A stretch of DNA of 64,000 nt, taken from NCBI RefSeq assembly GCF_905171765.1, contig NC_053390.1, positions 302,568,622-302,632,621 of the forward strand. Reading direction: 5' to 3'. Under the pieces are notes generated by a model, which did not search any database, was not told the origin of the DNA, and saw only the letters and a list, made by a program, of their open reading frames with translations. Source of the DNA: Bufo bufo. Its lineage: Eukaryota > Chordata > Amphibia > Anura > Bufonidae. Shown here piece after piece: positions 53,552-64,000 of the stretch; position 1 is the first letter of the stretch, and each line of letters begins with the position of its first letter. The position numbers and the translations under genes are program-made.

Positions 53552-55822
53552 CAGTGGCGGATTACAATATGGACGTTCGGTTCGGCAGCCCCCCGGGCCC
53601 AGCACCACTGGGGGGCCCAACACTGACCCGAGCGCATAGCTCCCTGTCCCATCGCCGATCACCGCCATAGGCTTCAGGCCTTGTAGGCCTGAGGCCTATG
53701 CGGTAGAGAAATCCCGGCGCAGGCGTGCGTGATGATGTCATCACGCGCCTGTGTCGGGACACAGCACTGTGACGCGCCTGACTCATCCAGCCTTCCTCTG
53801 CGAGCAAGCGCCTGGCCCTGGACATAGGTGAGTATTTATCTTTTCATTTTTTTGTTCATTTTTTATTTTATTTCATGTGCCTACTTTGGGGGGGGCTACA
53901 CACAGGAGGACATATTAGGGAAGTTAAATCGAGTACATGGGGGGGAATGTGGGGGCTGTATGGGGCCAAATTATTATGGGAGGGAATACTATGTGGGGGA
54001 AAATTACTAGATGGGGCAGTGTGGGGGCAAATTGCTATGTGGGGGCAGTGTGGGGGCAAATTGCTATGTGGGGGCAGTGTGGGGGCAAATTGCTATGTGG
54101 GGGCAGTGTGGGGCAAATTGCTATGTGGGGGCAGTGTGGGGGCAAATTATTATGGGAGGGAATACTATGTGGGGACAAATTACTATGTGGGGGCAAATTA
54201 CTAGATGGGGCAGTGTGGGGGAAAATTGCTATGCGGGGGCAAATTATTATGAGAGGGACTACTATGTGGGGGAAAATTGCTATGTGGGGGCAGTGTGGGG
54301 GCAAATTGCTATGTGGGGGCAGTGTGGGGGCAAATTGCTATGTGGGGGCAGTGTGGGGGCAAATTTCTATGTGGGGCAGTGTGGGGGAAAATTATTATGG
54401 GAGGGAATACTATGTGGGGACAAATTACTATGTGGGGGCAAATTACTAGATGGGGCAGTGTGGGGGCAAATTGCTATGTGGGGGCAAATTATTATGAGAG
54501 GGACTACTATGTGGGGGCTAATTGCTATGTGGGAGCAGTGTGGGGGCAAATTGCTATGTGGGGGCAGTGTGGGGGCAAATTGCTATGTGGGGGCAGTGTG
54601 GGGGCAAATTATTATGGGAGGGAATACTATGTGGGGACAAATTACTATGTGGGGGCAAATTACTAGATGGGGCAGTGTGGGGGCAAATTACTATGTGGGG
54701 GCAAATTACTATGTGGGGAAACTATTGTGTGGGGGCAGTGTGGGGAAATTGCTATGTGGGAACAGTGTGGGGAAATTGCTATGTGGGGGCAAATTACTAT
54801 GTGGGGGCAGTGTGGTGGAAATTACTATGTGGGGGAAGTGTGGTGGAAATTACTATGTGGGGGCAGTGTAGGGCAAATTACTGTGTGGGGGGCAAACTAC
54901 TACATGGGGCAGTTTGGGGGAAATTACTGTGTGGGGGCAAATTACTATGGGGGATTACTATGTGGGGGCAGTGTGGTGGAAATAACTATATGGGGGTGTT
55001 GCTATTGGGGAGGCACTGTAGGGGCAATTCTAATATTTTTGGGGACACTATACAGGGATTATTGCCTGGAGCACAATAGAGGGTGTTATTATTACTGGGG
55101 GCCCTCTAGGGGATATTATAGTTGATGTGGACACTATAGGAACATTTGGGGTAATTTATCAAACTGGTGTAACGCAGAACTGGCTTAGTTGCCCATAGCA
55201 GCCAATCAGATTCCACCTTTCATATTTGACAGCTCTTTTGGAAATCCAGTTCTACTTTACACCAGTTTGATAAATTACCCCAATTATGTCTATTAGGGTC
55301 ACTATTTTTTAAGCAGTATAGTTTCTGGGGCATTGGGAAGCACAACGGGCACAGTATTGGGGTGGCAGGATGACGCTGTGGGGACACCAGGATGAGGAGG
55401 TTGATGGAAAAATTGAGAAATCTAACGTGTCTGTGTTACAAACTGTAGAGACGAGATGCGGCTGAAAGAATTTGCCATGGTGGTCTGGGTCAAATGGAGG
55501 AGAAGAGGAAAGAGAAGGTCTACATGACAGGAGATGTCACTGGATGTAAGAGGTATGTGGTGCTGTATTCTCCTCCATGTCTTTTTTATTACAATTATAT
55601 GTATTTTAAATTTGGTGACCAAATTTTTCAGTTTAGGACCCAATTTGGGGTATTTTTTTTTTTGTCTGAAGATGTCATATGGCCTAAGAAGAGACTGTGG
55701 CGCCCATGAAGCACCGCAGCCTCTTCATACAAAAAAAATAAAATAAACTAAAATGGAGGGGGGGGGGGGGGGCCCAAGTTGGGTAGACAGCCCCGGGCCT
55801 ATCATGCACTTAATCCGCCCTG
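53552..55822. mobile_element. Non-autonomous hAT element D with an internal satellite
   Basis: Ends CAGTGGCGGATTA and, inverted, CAGGGCGGATTAAG, with a perfect 8-bp duplication GGTACCTA (53544-53551, 55823-55830). The interior has a GC-rich block (53580-53830), a tandem array (53930-55000) and about 700 bp of non-coding sequence including a hairpin (55150-55285, GGGGTAATTTATCAAACTGG and its inverse). No transposase. Confidence 0.92.
53930..55000. repeat. Tandem array of about 29-bp units inside hAT D
   Basis: The phrase GGGGGCAAATTGCTATGTGG plus GGGCAGTGT repeats with variants (GGGAGGGAATACTATG, ACTAGATGGGGCAGTG). All plus-strand frames remain open for up to 286 codons (Gly/Tyr/Trp-rich) as a result. 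Confidence 0.9.
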
Positions 55823-55933
55823 GGTACCTAAATAGATAGCCAGATAGTGTTAGGTGCCTGTAAAAAAAGGCCTGAATTTGAATTCAATACATTGGGCCAA
55901 ATAATTCTTTTCTTATTGTGGTGAACGGTAACA

Positions 55934-58900
55934 ATGAGGAAAACATCTAGTAAGGGACACGGACATGGTCGTGGTGGTGTTAGTGGACCCTCTGGTGCTG
56001 GGAGAGGACGTGGCCGTTCTGCCACAGCCACACGTCCTAGTGTACCAGCTACCTCAGGTCCCAGTAGAAGCCAGAATTTACAGCGATATTTGGTCCGATG
56101 CCGTTCTAAGGATGGTAAGGCCTGAGCAGGTACAGGCATTAGTCAATTGGGTGGCCGACAGTGGATCCAGCACGTTCACATTATCTCCCACCCAGTCTTC
56201 TGCAGAAAGCACACAGATGGCGCCTGAAAACCAAGCCCATCAGTCTGTCACATCACCCCCATGCATATCAGGGAAACTGTCTGAGCCTCAAGTTATGCAG
56301 AAGTCTCTTATGCTGTTTGAAGACTCTGCTGCCAGGGTTTCCCAAGGGCATCCACCTAGCCCTTCCCCAGGGGTGGAAGACATAGAATGCACTGACGCAC
56401 AACCACTTATGTTTCCTGATGATGAGGACATGGGAATACCACCTCAGCACGTCTCTGATGATGACGAAACACAGGTGCCAACTGCTGCGTCTTTCTGTAG
56501 TGTGCAGACTGAACAGGAGGTCAGGGAGGAAGACTGGGTGGAAGACGATGCAGGGGACGATGAGGTCCTAGACCCCACATGGAATGAAGGTCGTGCCACT
56601 GACTTTCACAGTTCGGAGGAAGAGGCAGTGGTGAGACCGAGCCAACAGCGTAGCAAAAGAGGGAGCAGTGGACAAAAGCAGAACACTCGCCGCCAAGAGA
56701 GTTCGCCTGCTACTGGCCACCGCCACCTGGGACCGGGCACACCAAAGGCAGGTTCAAGGAGTTCCCTGGAGTGGCAGTTCTTCAAACAATGTGCTGACGA
56801 CAAGACCCGAGTGGTTTGCACGCTGTGCCATCAGAGCCTGAAGCGAGGCATTAACGTTCTGAACCTTAGCACAACCTGCATGACCAGACATCTGCATGCA
56901 AAGCATGAACTGCAGTGGAGTAAACACCTTAAAAACAAGGAACTCACTCAGGCTCCCCCTGCTACCTCTTCTGCTGCTGCCTCGGCCTCTTCCTCCGCCT
57001 CTGGAGGAACGTTGGCACCTGCCGCCCAGCAAACAGAGGATGTACCACCAACACCACCACCTCCGTCACCAAGCATCTCCACCATGTCACACGGCAGCGT
57101 TCAGCTCTCCATCTCACAAACATTTTAGAGAAAGCGTAAATTCCCACCTAGCCACCCTCGATCCCTGGCCCTGAATGCCAGCATTTCTAAACTACTGGCC
57201 TATGAAATGCTGTCATTCAGGCTGGTGGACACAGACAGCTTCAAGCAGCTCATGTCGCTTGCTGTCCCACAGTATGTTGTTCTCAGCCGCCACTACTTCT
57301 CCAAGAGAGCCGTGCCTTCCATGCACCAAGTATCCGATAAAATCAAGTGTGCACTGCGCAACGCGATCTGTGGCAAGGTCCACCTAACCACAGATACGTG
57401 GACCAGTAAGCACGGCCAGGGACGCTATATCTCTTTAACTGCACACTGGGTAAATGTAGTGGCGGCTGGGCCCCAGGCGGAGAGCTGTTTGGCGCACGTC
57501 CTTCCGCCGCCAAGGATTGCAGGGCAACATTCTTTGCCTCCTGTAGCCTCCTCCTCCTACTCGGCTTCCTCCTCCTTTTCTTCCACCTGCTCATCCAGTC
57601 AGCCACACACCTTCACCACCAACTTCAGCACAGCCCGGGGTAAACATCAGCAGGCCATTCTGAAACTCATATGTTTGGGGGACAGGCCCCACACCGCGCA
57701 GGAGTTGTGGCGGGGTATTGAACAACAGACCGACGAGTGGTTGCTGCCGGTGAGCCTCAAGCCCGGCCTGGTGGTGTGCGATAATGGGCGAAATCTCGTC
57801 GCAGCTCTGGGACTAGCCGGTTTGACGCACATCCCTTGCCTGGCGCATGTGCTGAATTTGGTGGTGCAGAAGTTCATTCACAAATACCCCGACATGTCAG
57901 AGCTGCTGCATAAAGTGCGGGCCGTCTGTTCGCGCTTCCGGCGTTCACATCCTGCCGCTTCTCACCTGTCTGCGCTACAGCGCAACTTCGGCCTTCCCGC
58001 TCACCGCCTCATATGCGATGTGCCCACCAGGTGGAACTCCACCTTGCACATGCTGGACAGACTGTGCGAGCAGCAGCAGGCCATAGTGGAGTTTTAGCTG
58101 CAGCACGCACGGGTCAGTCGCATTGCGGAACAGCACCACTTCACCATCAATGACTGGGCCTCCATGCGAGACCTGTGTGCCCTGTTGCGCTGTTTCGAGT
58201 ACTCCACCAACATGGCCAGTGGCGATGACGTCATTATCAGCGTTACAATACCACTTCTATGTCTCCTTGAGAAAACACTTAGGGCGATGATGGAAGAGGA
58301 GGTGGCCCAGGAGGAGGAGGAGGAAGAGGGGTCATTTTTAGCACTTTCAGGCCAGTCTCTTCGAAGTGACTCAGAGGGAGGATTTTTGCAACAGCAGAGG
58401 CCAGGTACAAATGTGGCCAGACAGGGCCCACTACTGGAGGACGAGGAGGACGAGGATGAGGAGGAGGATGAAGCATGTTCACAGCGGGGTGGCACCCAAC
58501 GCAGCTCGGGCCCATCACTGGAGCGTGGCTGTGGGGAAACGCAGGACGATGACGATACGCCTCCCACAGAGGACAGCTTGTCCTTACCTCTGGGCAGCCT
58601 GGCACACATGAGCGACTACATGCTGCAGTGCCTGCGCAACAGCAGCAGAGTTGCCCACATTTCAACGTGTGCGGACTACTGGGTTGCCACCCTGCTGGAT
58701 CCCCTTACTTCCTGCACTGGAGTGTGATAGGAAAATGCGCGAGTACAAGCGCACGTTGGTAGACGAGCTACTGAGAGCATTCCCAAATGTCACAGGGGAA
58801 CAAGTTGAAGCCTAAGACGAAGGCAGAGGAGGAGCAAGAGGTCGCCAACGCAGCTGTGTCACGGCCAGCTCCTCTGAGGCAGGGTTAGCATGGCAGAGAT

Positions 58901-59140
58901 GTGGAAAAGTTTTGTCACCACGCCACAGCTAACTGCACCACCACCTGATACGGAACGTGTTAGCAGGAGGCCAAATTTAACTAACATGGTGGAACAGTAC
59001 GTGTGCACACCCCTCCACGTACTGACTGATGGTTCGGCCCCATTCAACTTCTGGGTCTCCAAATTGTCCACGTGGCCAGAGCTAGCCTTTGGATCCCACA
59101 GGACCTGTCCATCCCTTGTGCAGATTAGACATTTATAACT
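55934..59140 (+). pseudogene. hAT transposase of element C, with BED zinc finger and DDE core, broken
   Basis: The amino terminus MRKTSSKGHGHGRGGVSG at 55934 shifts frame near 56060-56110 into the main frame (RPEQVQALVNWV). A BED finger follows: VVCTLCHQSLKRG ... MTRHLHAKHE (about 56810-56920). A TAG stop at 57126 precedes the catalytic part: LTTDTWTSKHGQGRY (first Asp, about 57390), VVCDNGRNLVAALG (second Asp, about 57780), IPCLAHVLNLVVQ (CxxH), DVPTRWNSTLHML (about 58020). A second TAG is at 58095, yet the same frame continues to 58727 with an acidic insert (EDEEDEDEEEDEACS). The carboxy dimerisation part is frameshifted and incomplete (SAPFNFWVSKLSTWPELA near 59035-59085). It belongs to the outer hAT since its ends match the MITE family TIRs. 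Confidence 0.88.
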
Positions 59141-59254
59141 ACCTCCCTTTAACCATATATTCTTGTACTCCAGGGGACTTCCTCATTCAATCCTCTTTTT
59201 TAAATTTTACCATTATATTGCGGGGCAATCCAAAGTTGAATGAACCTCTCCTCT

Positions 59255-60149
59255 GTCTGGGTGCCGGGGCCTAAAAATATCTGACAATGGCCTGTTCCAG
59301 TGGTGGGTGACTTGAAGCCTGATTCTCTGCTATGACATGAAGCCTGATTCTCTCCTATGGGACCTCTCTCCTCTGTCTGGGTGCCGGGGCCTAAAAATAT
59401 CTGACAGTGGCCTGTTCCAGTGGTGGGTGACATGAAGCCTGATTTTCTGCTATGACATGAAGCCTGAATCTCTGCTATGGGGCCTCTCTCCTCTGTCTGG
59501 GTGCCGGGGCCAAAAACTATCTGACAGTGGCATGTTCCAGTGGTGGGTGACATGAAGCCTGATTCTCTGCTATGACATGAAGCCTGATTCTCTGCTATGG
59601 GACCTCTCTCCTCTGTCTGGGTGACGGGGCCTAAATATCTCACAGTGGCCTGTTCCAGTGGTGGGTGACATGAAGCCTGATTCTCTGCTATGGGACCTCT
59701 CTCCTCTGTCTGGGTGCCGGGGCCTAAAAATATCTGACAATGGACTGTTCCAGTGGTGGGTGACATGAAGCCTGATTCTTTGCTATGACATGAAACCTGA
59801 TTCTCTGCTATGGGACCTCTCTCCTCTGTCTGGGTGCCGGGGCCTAAATATCTCACAGTGGCCTGTTCCAGTGGTGGGTGACATGAAGCCTGATTCTCTG
59901 CTATGACATGAAGCCTGAATCTCTGCTATGGGACCTCTCTCCTCTGTCTGGGTGCCGGGGCCTAAAAATATCTGACAATGGCCTGTTCCAGTGGTGGGTG
60001 ACATGAAGCCTGATTCACTGCTATGACATGAAGCCTAAATCTCTGCTATGGAGCCTCTCTCCTTTGTCTGGGTGCCGGGGCCAAAAAATATCTGACAGTG
60101 ACCTGTTCCAGTGGTGGGTGACATGAAGCCTGATTCTCTGCTATGACAT
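59255..60149. repeat. Tandem array, mainly 120-bp units, in the 3' part of hAT C
   Basis: The unit runs from GTGCCGGGGCCTAAAAATAT through GGCCTGTTCCAGTGGTGGG to ATGGGACCTCTCTCCTCTG. Some units are about 28 bp shorter, lacking one CTGCTATGACATGAAGCCTG phrase. It continues at 62363-62512 beyond the nested MITE. It opens a 218-aa minus frame that is not a gene. Confidence 0.9.
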
Positions 60150-60479
60150 TAAGGCCTCATGCACACGACCGTTGTGTGCATCCGTTGCCGTTGTTCCGTT
60201 TTCCGTGATTTTCTGCGGACCCATTGATTTTCAATGGGTCCGTTGAAAACTCAGAAAATGCACCGTTGTTCATCCGCGGTCGTGATCAGTGTTTCCTGTC
60301 CGTCAAAAAAATATGACCTGTCCTTTTTTTTTGACGGACAACGGTTTACGGACCCATTCAAGTCAATGGGTCCGTATAAAAACACGGATGCACATAAGAT
60401 TGGCATCCGCGTCCGTGATCCATGGCCGTAGGCTACTTTCACACAGACGGATCACAGATCCGTCTGCATAAAAGCTTTT

Positions 60480-61960
60480 TCAGAGATGAGTTTTCACTTC
60501 GTGAAAACTCAAATCCGACAGTATATTCTAACACAGAGGCGTTCCCATGGTGATGGGGACGCTTCAAGTTAGAATTTACAAAGAACTTTGTACATGACTG
60601 CCCCCTGCTGCCTGGCAGCACCCAATCTCTTACAGGGGGCTGTGATCAGCACAATTAACCCCTCAGGTGACGCACCTAAGGGGTTAATTGTGCGTATCAT
60701 AGCCCCCTGTAAGAGATCAGGTGCTTCCAGGCAGGAGGGGGCAGACCCCCCTCCCCTGTATTTAACTCATTGGTGGCCAGTGTGGGCCCCCTCCCTCCCC
60801 AGTATTATATTCATTGGTGGCCAGTGCGCCCTCCCCTCTCCCCCCCAATTAAAATCACCCCCCCATCATTGGTGGCTAGTGCGGCCTCCCCTCTCCCCCC
60901 TCCTAATTAAAATCACCTTCCCCCATCATTAGTGGCAGCGGAGAGTTCCGATCGGAGTCCCAGTTTAATCGCTGGGGCTCCGATCGGTAACCATGGCAAC
61001 CGGGATGCTACTGCAGTCCTGGTTGCCATGGTTACTTAGCAATTTTTAGAAGCATTATACTTACCTGCGATGTCTGTGACCGGCCGGGCGCTCCTCCTAC
61101 TGGTAAGCGACAGGTCTGTGCTATAAGCAATGCGCCGCACAGACCTTTGACTTACCAGTAGGAGGAGCGCCCGGCCGGTCACAGACAGTGACGGTAAGTA
61201 TAATGCTTCTAAAATTGTTAAGTTACCATGGCAACCAGGACTGCAGTAGCGTCCTGGTTGCCATGGTTACCGATCGGAGCCCCAGCGATTAAACTGGGAC
61301 TCCGATCGGAACTCTCCGCTGCCACTAATGATGGGGGAAGGTGATTTTAATGGGGGGGGGGGAGAGGGGAGGCCGCACTGGCCACCAATGATGGTGGGGG
61401 TGATTTTAATTAGGGGGGGGGGAGAGGGGAGGCCGCACTGGCCACCAATGATGGCGGGGGTGATTTTAATTAGGGGGGGAAGAGGGGAGGCCGCACTGGC
61501 CACCAATGATGTGGGGGTGATTTTAATTAGGGGGAGGGGGGAAGAGGGGAGGCCGCACTGGCCACCAATGATGGCGGGGGTGATTTTAATTAGGGGGGGA
61601 AGAGGGGAGGCCGCACTGGCCACCAATGATGGGGGAAGGTGATTTTAATTAGGTGGGGGGAGAGGGTAGGCCGCACTGGCCACCAATGAGTTAAATACAG
61701 GGGAGGGGGTCTGCCCCCTCCTGCCTTGCAGCACCTGATCTCTTACAGGGGGCTATGATACGCACAATTAACCCCTCAGGTGTGGCACCTGAAGGGTTAA
61801 TTGTGCTGATCACAGCCCCCTGTAAGAGATCGGGTGCTGCCAGGGGGGCAGCAGGGGGCAGTCATGTACACAGTTCTTAGTATATTCTAACTTGAAGCGT
61901 CCCCATCACTATGGGAACGCCTCTGTGTTAGAATATACTGTCGGATCTGAGTTTTGCCGA
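60480..61960. repeat. Long inverted repeat with asymmetric arms
   Basis: Arms of roughly 620 and 830 bp pair around a centre near 61118 (GGAGCGCCCGGCCGGTCACAG and its inverse; ACTCTCCGCTGCCACTAATG and its inverse; GGTTAATTGTGC blocks). The right arm is longer because a 60-bp unit has expanded there. Confidence 0.85.
61330..61690. repeat. 60-bp tandem array in the right foldback arm
   Basis: Six units of AGGCCGCACTGGCCACCAATG then ATGGNGGGGGTGATTTTAATT and a G-run. The left arm (60770-60930) has only about three equivalent units. Confidence 0.88.
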
Positions 61961-62805
61961 TCTAACTCAAATCCGATGGTATATTCTAACATAGAGGCGT
62001 TCCCATGGTGATGGGGACGCTTCAAGTTAAAATATACCATCGGATTGGAGAAAACTCTGATCCTATGGTATATTAACTCCTGACTTTACATTGAAAGTCA
62101 ATGGGGGACGGATCTGTTTGCAATTGCACCATATTGTGTCAACGTAAAACGGATCCGTCCCCATTGACTTGCATTGTAAGTCAGGACAGATCCGTTTGGC
62201 TCCGCACGGCCAGGCGGACACCAAAATGGCTTTTTTTTCATGTCCGTGGATCCTCCAAAAATCAAGGAAGACCCACGGAAGAAAAAACGGTCACGGATCA
62301 CTGAACAACGGAAATCCGTTTTGCGGACCGCAAAAAAAAACGTCCGTGTGCATGAGGCCTAAGCCTGATTCTCTGCTATGGGACCTCTCTCCTCTGTCTG
62401 GGTGCCGGGGCCTAAAAATATCTGACAGTGGCCTGTTCCAGTGGTGGGTGACATGAAACCTGATTCTCTGCTATGACATGAAGCCTGATTCTCTGCTATG
62501 GGACCTCTCTCCAATTGATATTGGTTAATTTTTTATTTATTTTTTTCAATTCATTTCCCTATCCACATTTGTTTGCAGGGGATTTACCTACATTTTGCTG
62601 CCTTTTGCAGCCCTCTAGCCCTTTACTGGGCTACTTTACAGCCTTTTTTGTGCCGAAAAGTTCGGGTCCTCATTGACTTCAATGGGGTTTGGGTTCGGGG
62701 CGAAGTTCGGGTCGAGTTCGGATCCCGAACCCGAACATTTTCGGGAAGTTCGGCCGAACTTCTCGAACCCGAACATCCAGGTGTTCGCTCAACTCTAATT
62801 GTGAC

Positions 62806-62940
62806 CATTCTTAACGCTTATGCTATTTTTCATGCAGTCGTGATACCCTATTGTGTTCTCCTGGACGGATGTCTGCTGCATTTTATGTATACTCCTTGTC
62901 ATGTTAGGTGTCAATTGTATCAATAAAGATGTGTTTATAT
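62806..62940 (+). repeat. Right Penelope-type terminal repeat, second part
   Basis: Continuation of 46453-46838 after the hAT C target duplication. It includes AATAAAGATGTG at 62921, a polyadenylation-like AATAAA near its end. Confidence 0.5.
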
Positions 62941-64000
62941 TATTATCTTTTGTTAGGTTTTGTTCATTTTGGTGGTTCTAGCAGTGGCTATGCACCTGTT
63001 TTTTTAATCTACAGTATATAAGGGCTTATGCAGACGACCGTATGCCCTCCGAGACATACTGTCTGTGAGCAGGCCATATGTCCCGGAGCGGCATACATCG
63101 TGCGCATGGGAGCGCACAGCATCCCACGGGCCGTCCGCGGGACTATTGTACCACACTCATATAATATTATGAGTTGGGATGGGATAATTGCAGCAGCCTG
63201 CTCCATACAATTCCGGGCACATAATGTTGTATATGTAGACAAATTAAGGGGAATATGTCACCCCGTTTTTGGACTAATATTTACATTAATACGCGAGTAG
63301 TACTACAGATAAGGAGTTCTGATCACTATTTTTTATTTTCCTACTGCCCTTGGTTTCCTGGTGGTCAGCACTCAAAGCTGCACTGAAATACATACAACGG
63401 ACTACTGTGCCATGACAACATAATGGAGAGAACTCATGTGCACATGCACAGCAGTCCTGACAATGTATTTTTAGAGCAGATCTGAGTGCTGACAGCCGGG
63501 GAATGTGGGCAGTAAGGAAGTAAAAAAATTGTGATGTTGACTCCTTATGTACAGAACTATTCATGTATTACTGTAGATAATGGTCCCAAATCGAGGTGAC
63601 AGATTCCCTTTAATTTATATAACATAAAGCATATAGGCAGGCAAATATTGCAGCAATTAAATTTGTCATATACTGCTTACTTGACCTTCCATGATTTCCT
63701 GTTATCTAGAACCATTCATTCTTTTTTCCCTGATGTATTAATATTCGCTCACTTTACAAAGTGTTAGGATGGTCTTACACTTCAGATAGCCGACAGCTCT
63801 CTCTGCCAAGACCCCATACACATCCATTCTCAGCATGGTTGTACGTGCAATGTGTTCTGAACGGGCATAGGGGAGAAATTTGATGACAGACATCTTGAGC
63901 GGCAGCTCATCTACCCTAATAACAAAAGGATTAAGCATGTTTAAATCCAACAGCCTGATCCCTCTTTCGTCTGAAATCTTCTGTCGGAGGAGTCAGGAAG
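62941..64000. other. Right edge: MITE fragments and unassigned sequence
   Basis: At 63022 GGGCTTATGCAGACGACCG resembles a Harbinger-type MITE end, without a visible right partner. At 63590-63615 GGTGACAGATTCCCTTTAA resembles the TTAA foldback family's end. 63730-64000 has no recognisable frame or repeat boundary. Confidence 0.35.

Larger units (their letters stand above)
60153..62359. mobile_element. Harbinger-type non-autonomous element with internal foldback
   Basis: Ends GGCCTCATGCACACGACC and, inverted, GGCCTCATGCACACGGAC, with TAA on both sides (60150-60152, 62360-62362). It splits one unit of the 120-bp array. The interior holds CCGTTTTCCGTGATT-type inverted pairs, a further GGCTACTTTCACACAGACGG end at 60432, and the long foldback at 60480-61960. 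No coding sequence. Confidence 0.88.
46839..62797. mobile_element. hAT element C with own transposase, hosting three further elements
   Basis: Ends TAGGGATGAGCGAAC and, inverted, TAGAGTTGAGCGAAC, with inner repeats of GAACCCGAAC at both sides. A perfect 8-bp duplication ATTGTGAC flanks it (46831-46838, 62798-62805). The transposase remnant is at 55934-59140. Guests: Harbinger 47638-53358, hAT D 53552-55822, Harbinger-type MITE 60153-62359. Without guests it is about 5.8 kb. The left arm 46839-47637 is non-coding, with repeated phrases (TTGCTATATCC, GGTGAAATGCAATTGCC / GGTTGAAATACAATTCCC). Confidence 0.92.

Noticed and set aside
53875..55125. Plus-strand ORFs of 170-286 codons resembling a repetitive secreted protein
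   Set aside because: All three frames are open across the same G-rich array inside a non-autonomous hAT; no signal peptide or conserved domain.
58094..58665. Ser-rich minus-strand ORFs opposite the hAT transposase
   Set aside because: Antisense of the acidic GAG/GAC-rich stretch of the transposase; no independent motif.

Overview
The window is a stretch of vertebrate, most likely anuran amphibian, genome that consists almost entirely of transposable elements. I found no host gene, tRNA, rRNA or CRISPR array. The anuran call is an inference from the mix of families: Ngaro/DIRS tyrosine-recombinase retrotransposons, Penelope-like elements with a GIY-YIG domain, L1, several Tc1/mariner lineages, hAT and PIF/Harbinger elements, LTR elements whose ends begin TGTCACG, and a giant TTAA-flanked palindromic element of a kind I associate with frogs and toads. 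Family names come from protein motifs, terminal repeats and target-site duplications (TSDs) that I read directly; I could not search a repeat database.

Region 1-13.3 kb. At the left edge is the 5' end of a minus-strand LTR retroelement (LTR 574-1670, primer-binding-like site, start of a gag-like frame cut by the window edge). From about 2.6 to 13.3 kb lies an old plus-strand Ngaro-like element (gag, RT, RNase H, tyrosine recombinase, SGNH-hydrolase remnants). Two elements split it: a short non-autonomous LTR element (3755-6574, TSD TTACC) and a 5.4 kb TTAA element (6658-12077). The latter holds a young DD37E-type Tc1/mariner element (7472-9034). Removing either insert in silico rejoins the Ngaro reading frame.

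Region 13.3-25.2 kb. A long LTR (15040-21338) contains a complete-looking but decayed Penelope-like element with inverted terminal arms (15754-20512). A Tc1 end, a GC-rich foldback element (21573-22521), a 30-bp minisatellite and a second partial LTR copy follow.

Region 25.2-36 kb. A minus-strand L1 (about 25.2-32.6 kb) has two abutting Tc1 elements in its ORF2 and a hAT-like element in its ORF1. It is followed by several MITEs (one a near-perfect 195-bp palindrome) and a second foldback copy.

Region 36-63 kb is a nest up to four layers deep. A pair of inverted Penelope-type terminal repeats encloses two large hAT systems. The first (37168-46452) contains another hAT (37869-45909), which contains a nearly full-length Ngaro element (38718-43838). 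The second (46839-62797, TSD ATTGTGAC) is a hAT with its own degraded transposase. It carries a 5.7 kb PIF/Harbinger element (47638-53358, TSD TAA), a non-autonomous hAT (53552-55822, TSD GGTACCTA) and a Harbinger-type MITE (60153-62359, TSD TAA). The Harbinger element is the most gene-like object in the window: an intact three-exon MADF-domain gene lies opposite a transposase gene broken by a stop and two frameshifts.

Tandem arrays with 19-133 bp units sit inside several of these DNA transposons and account for most of the long open frames on both strands.
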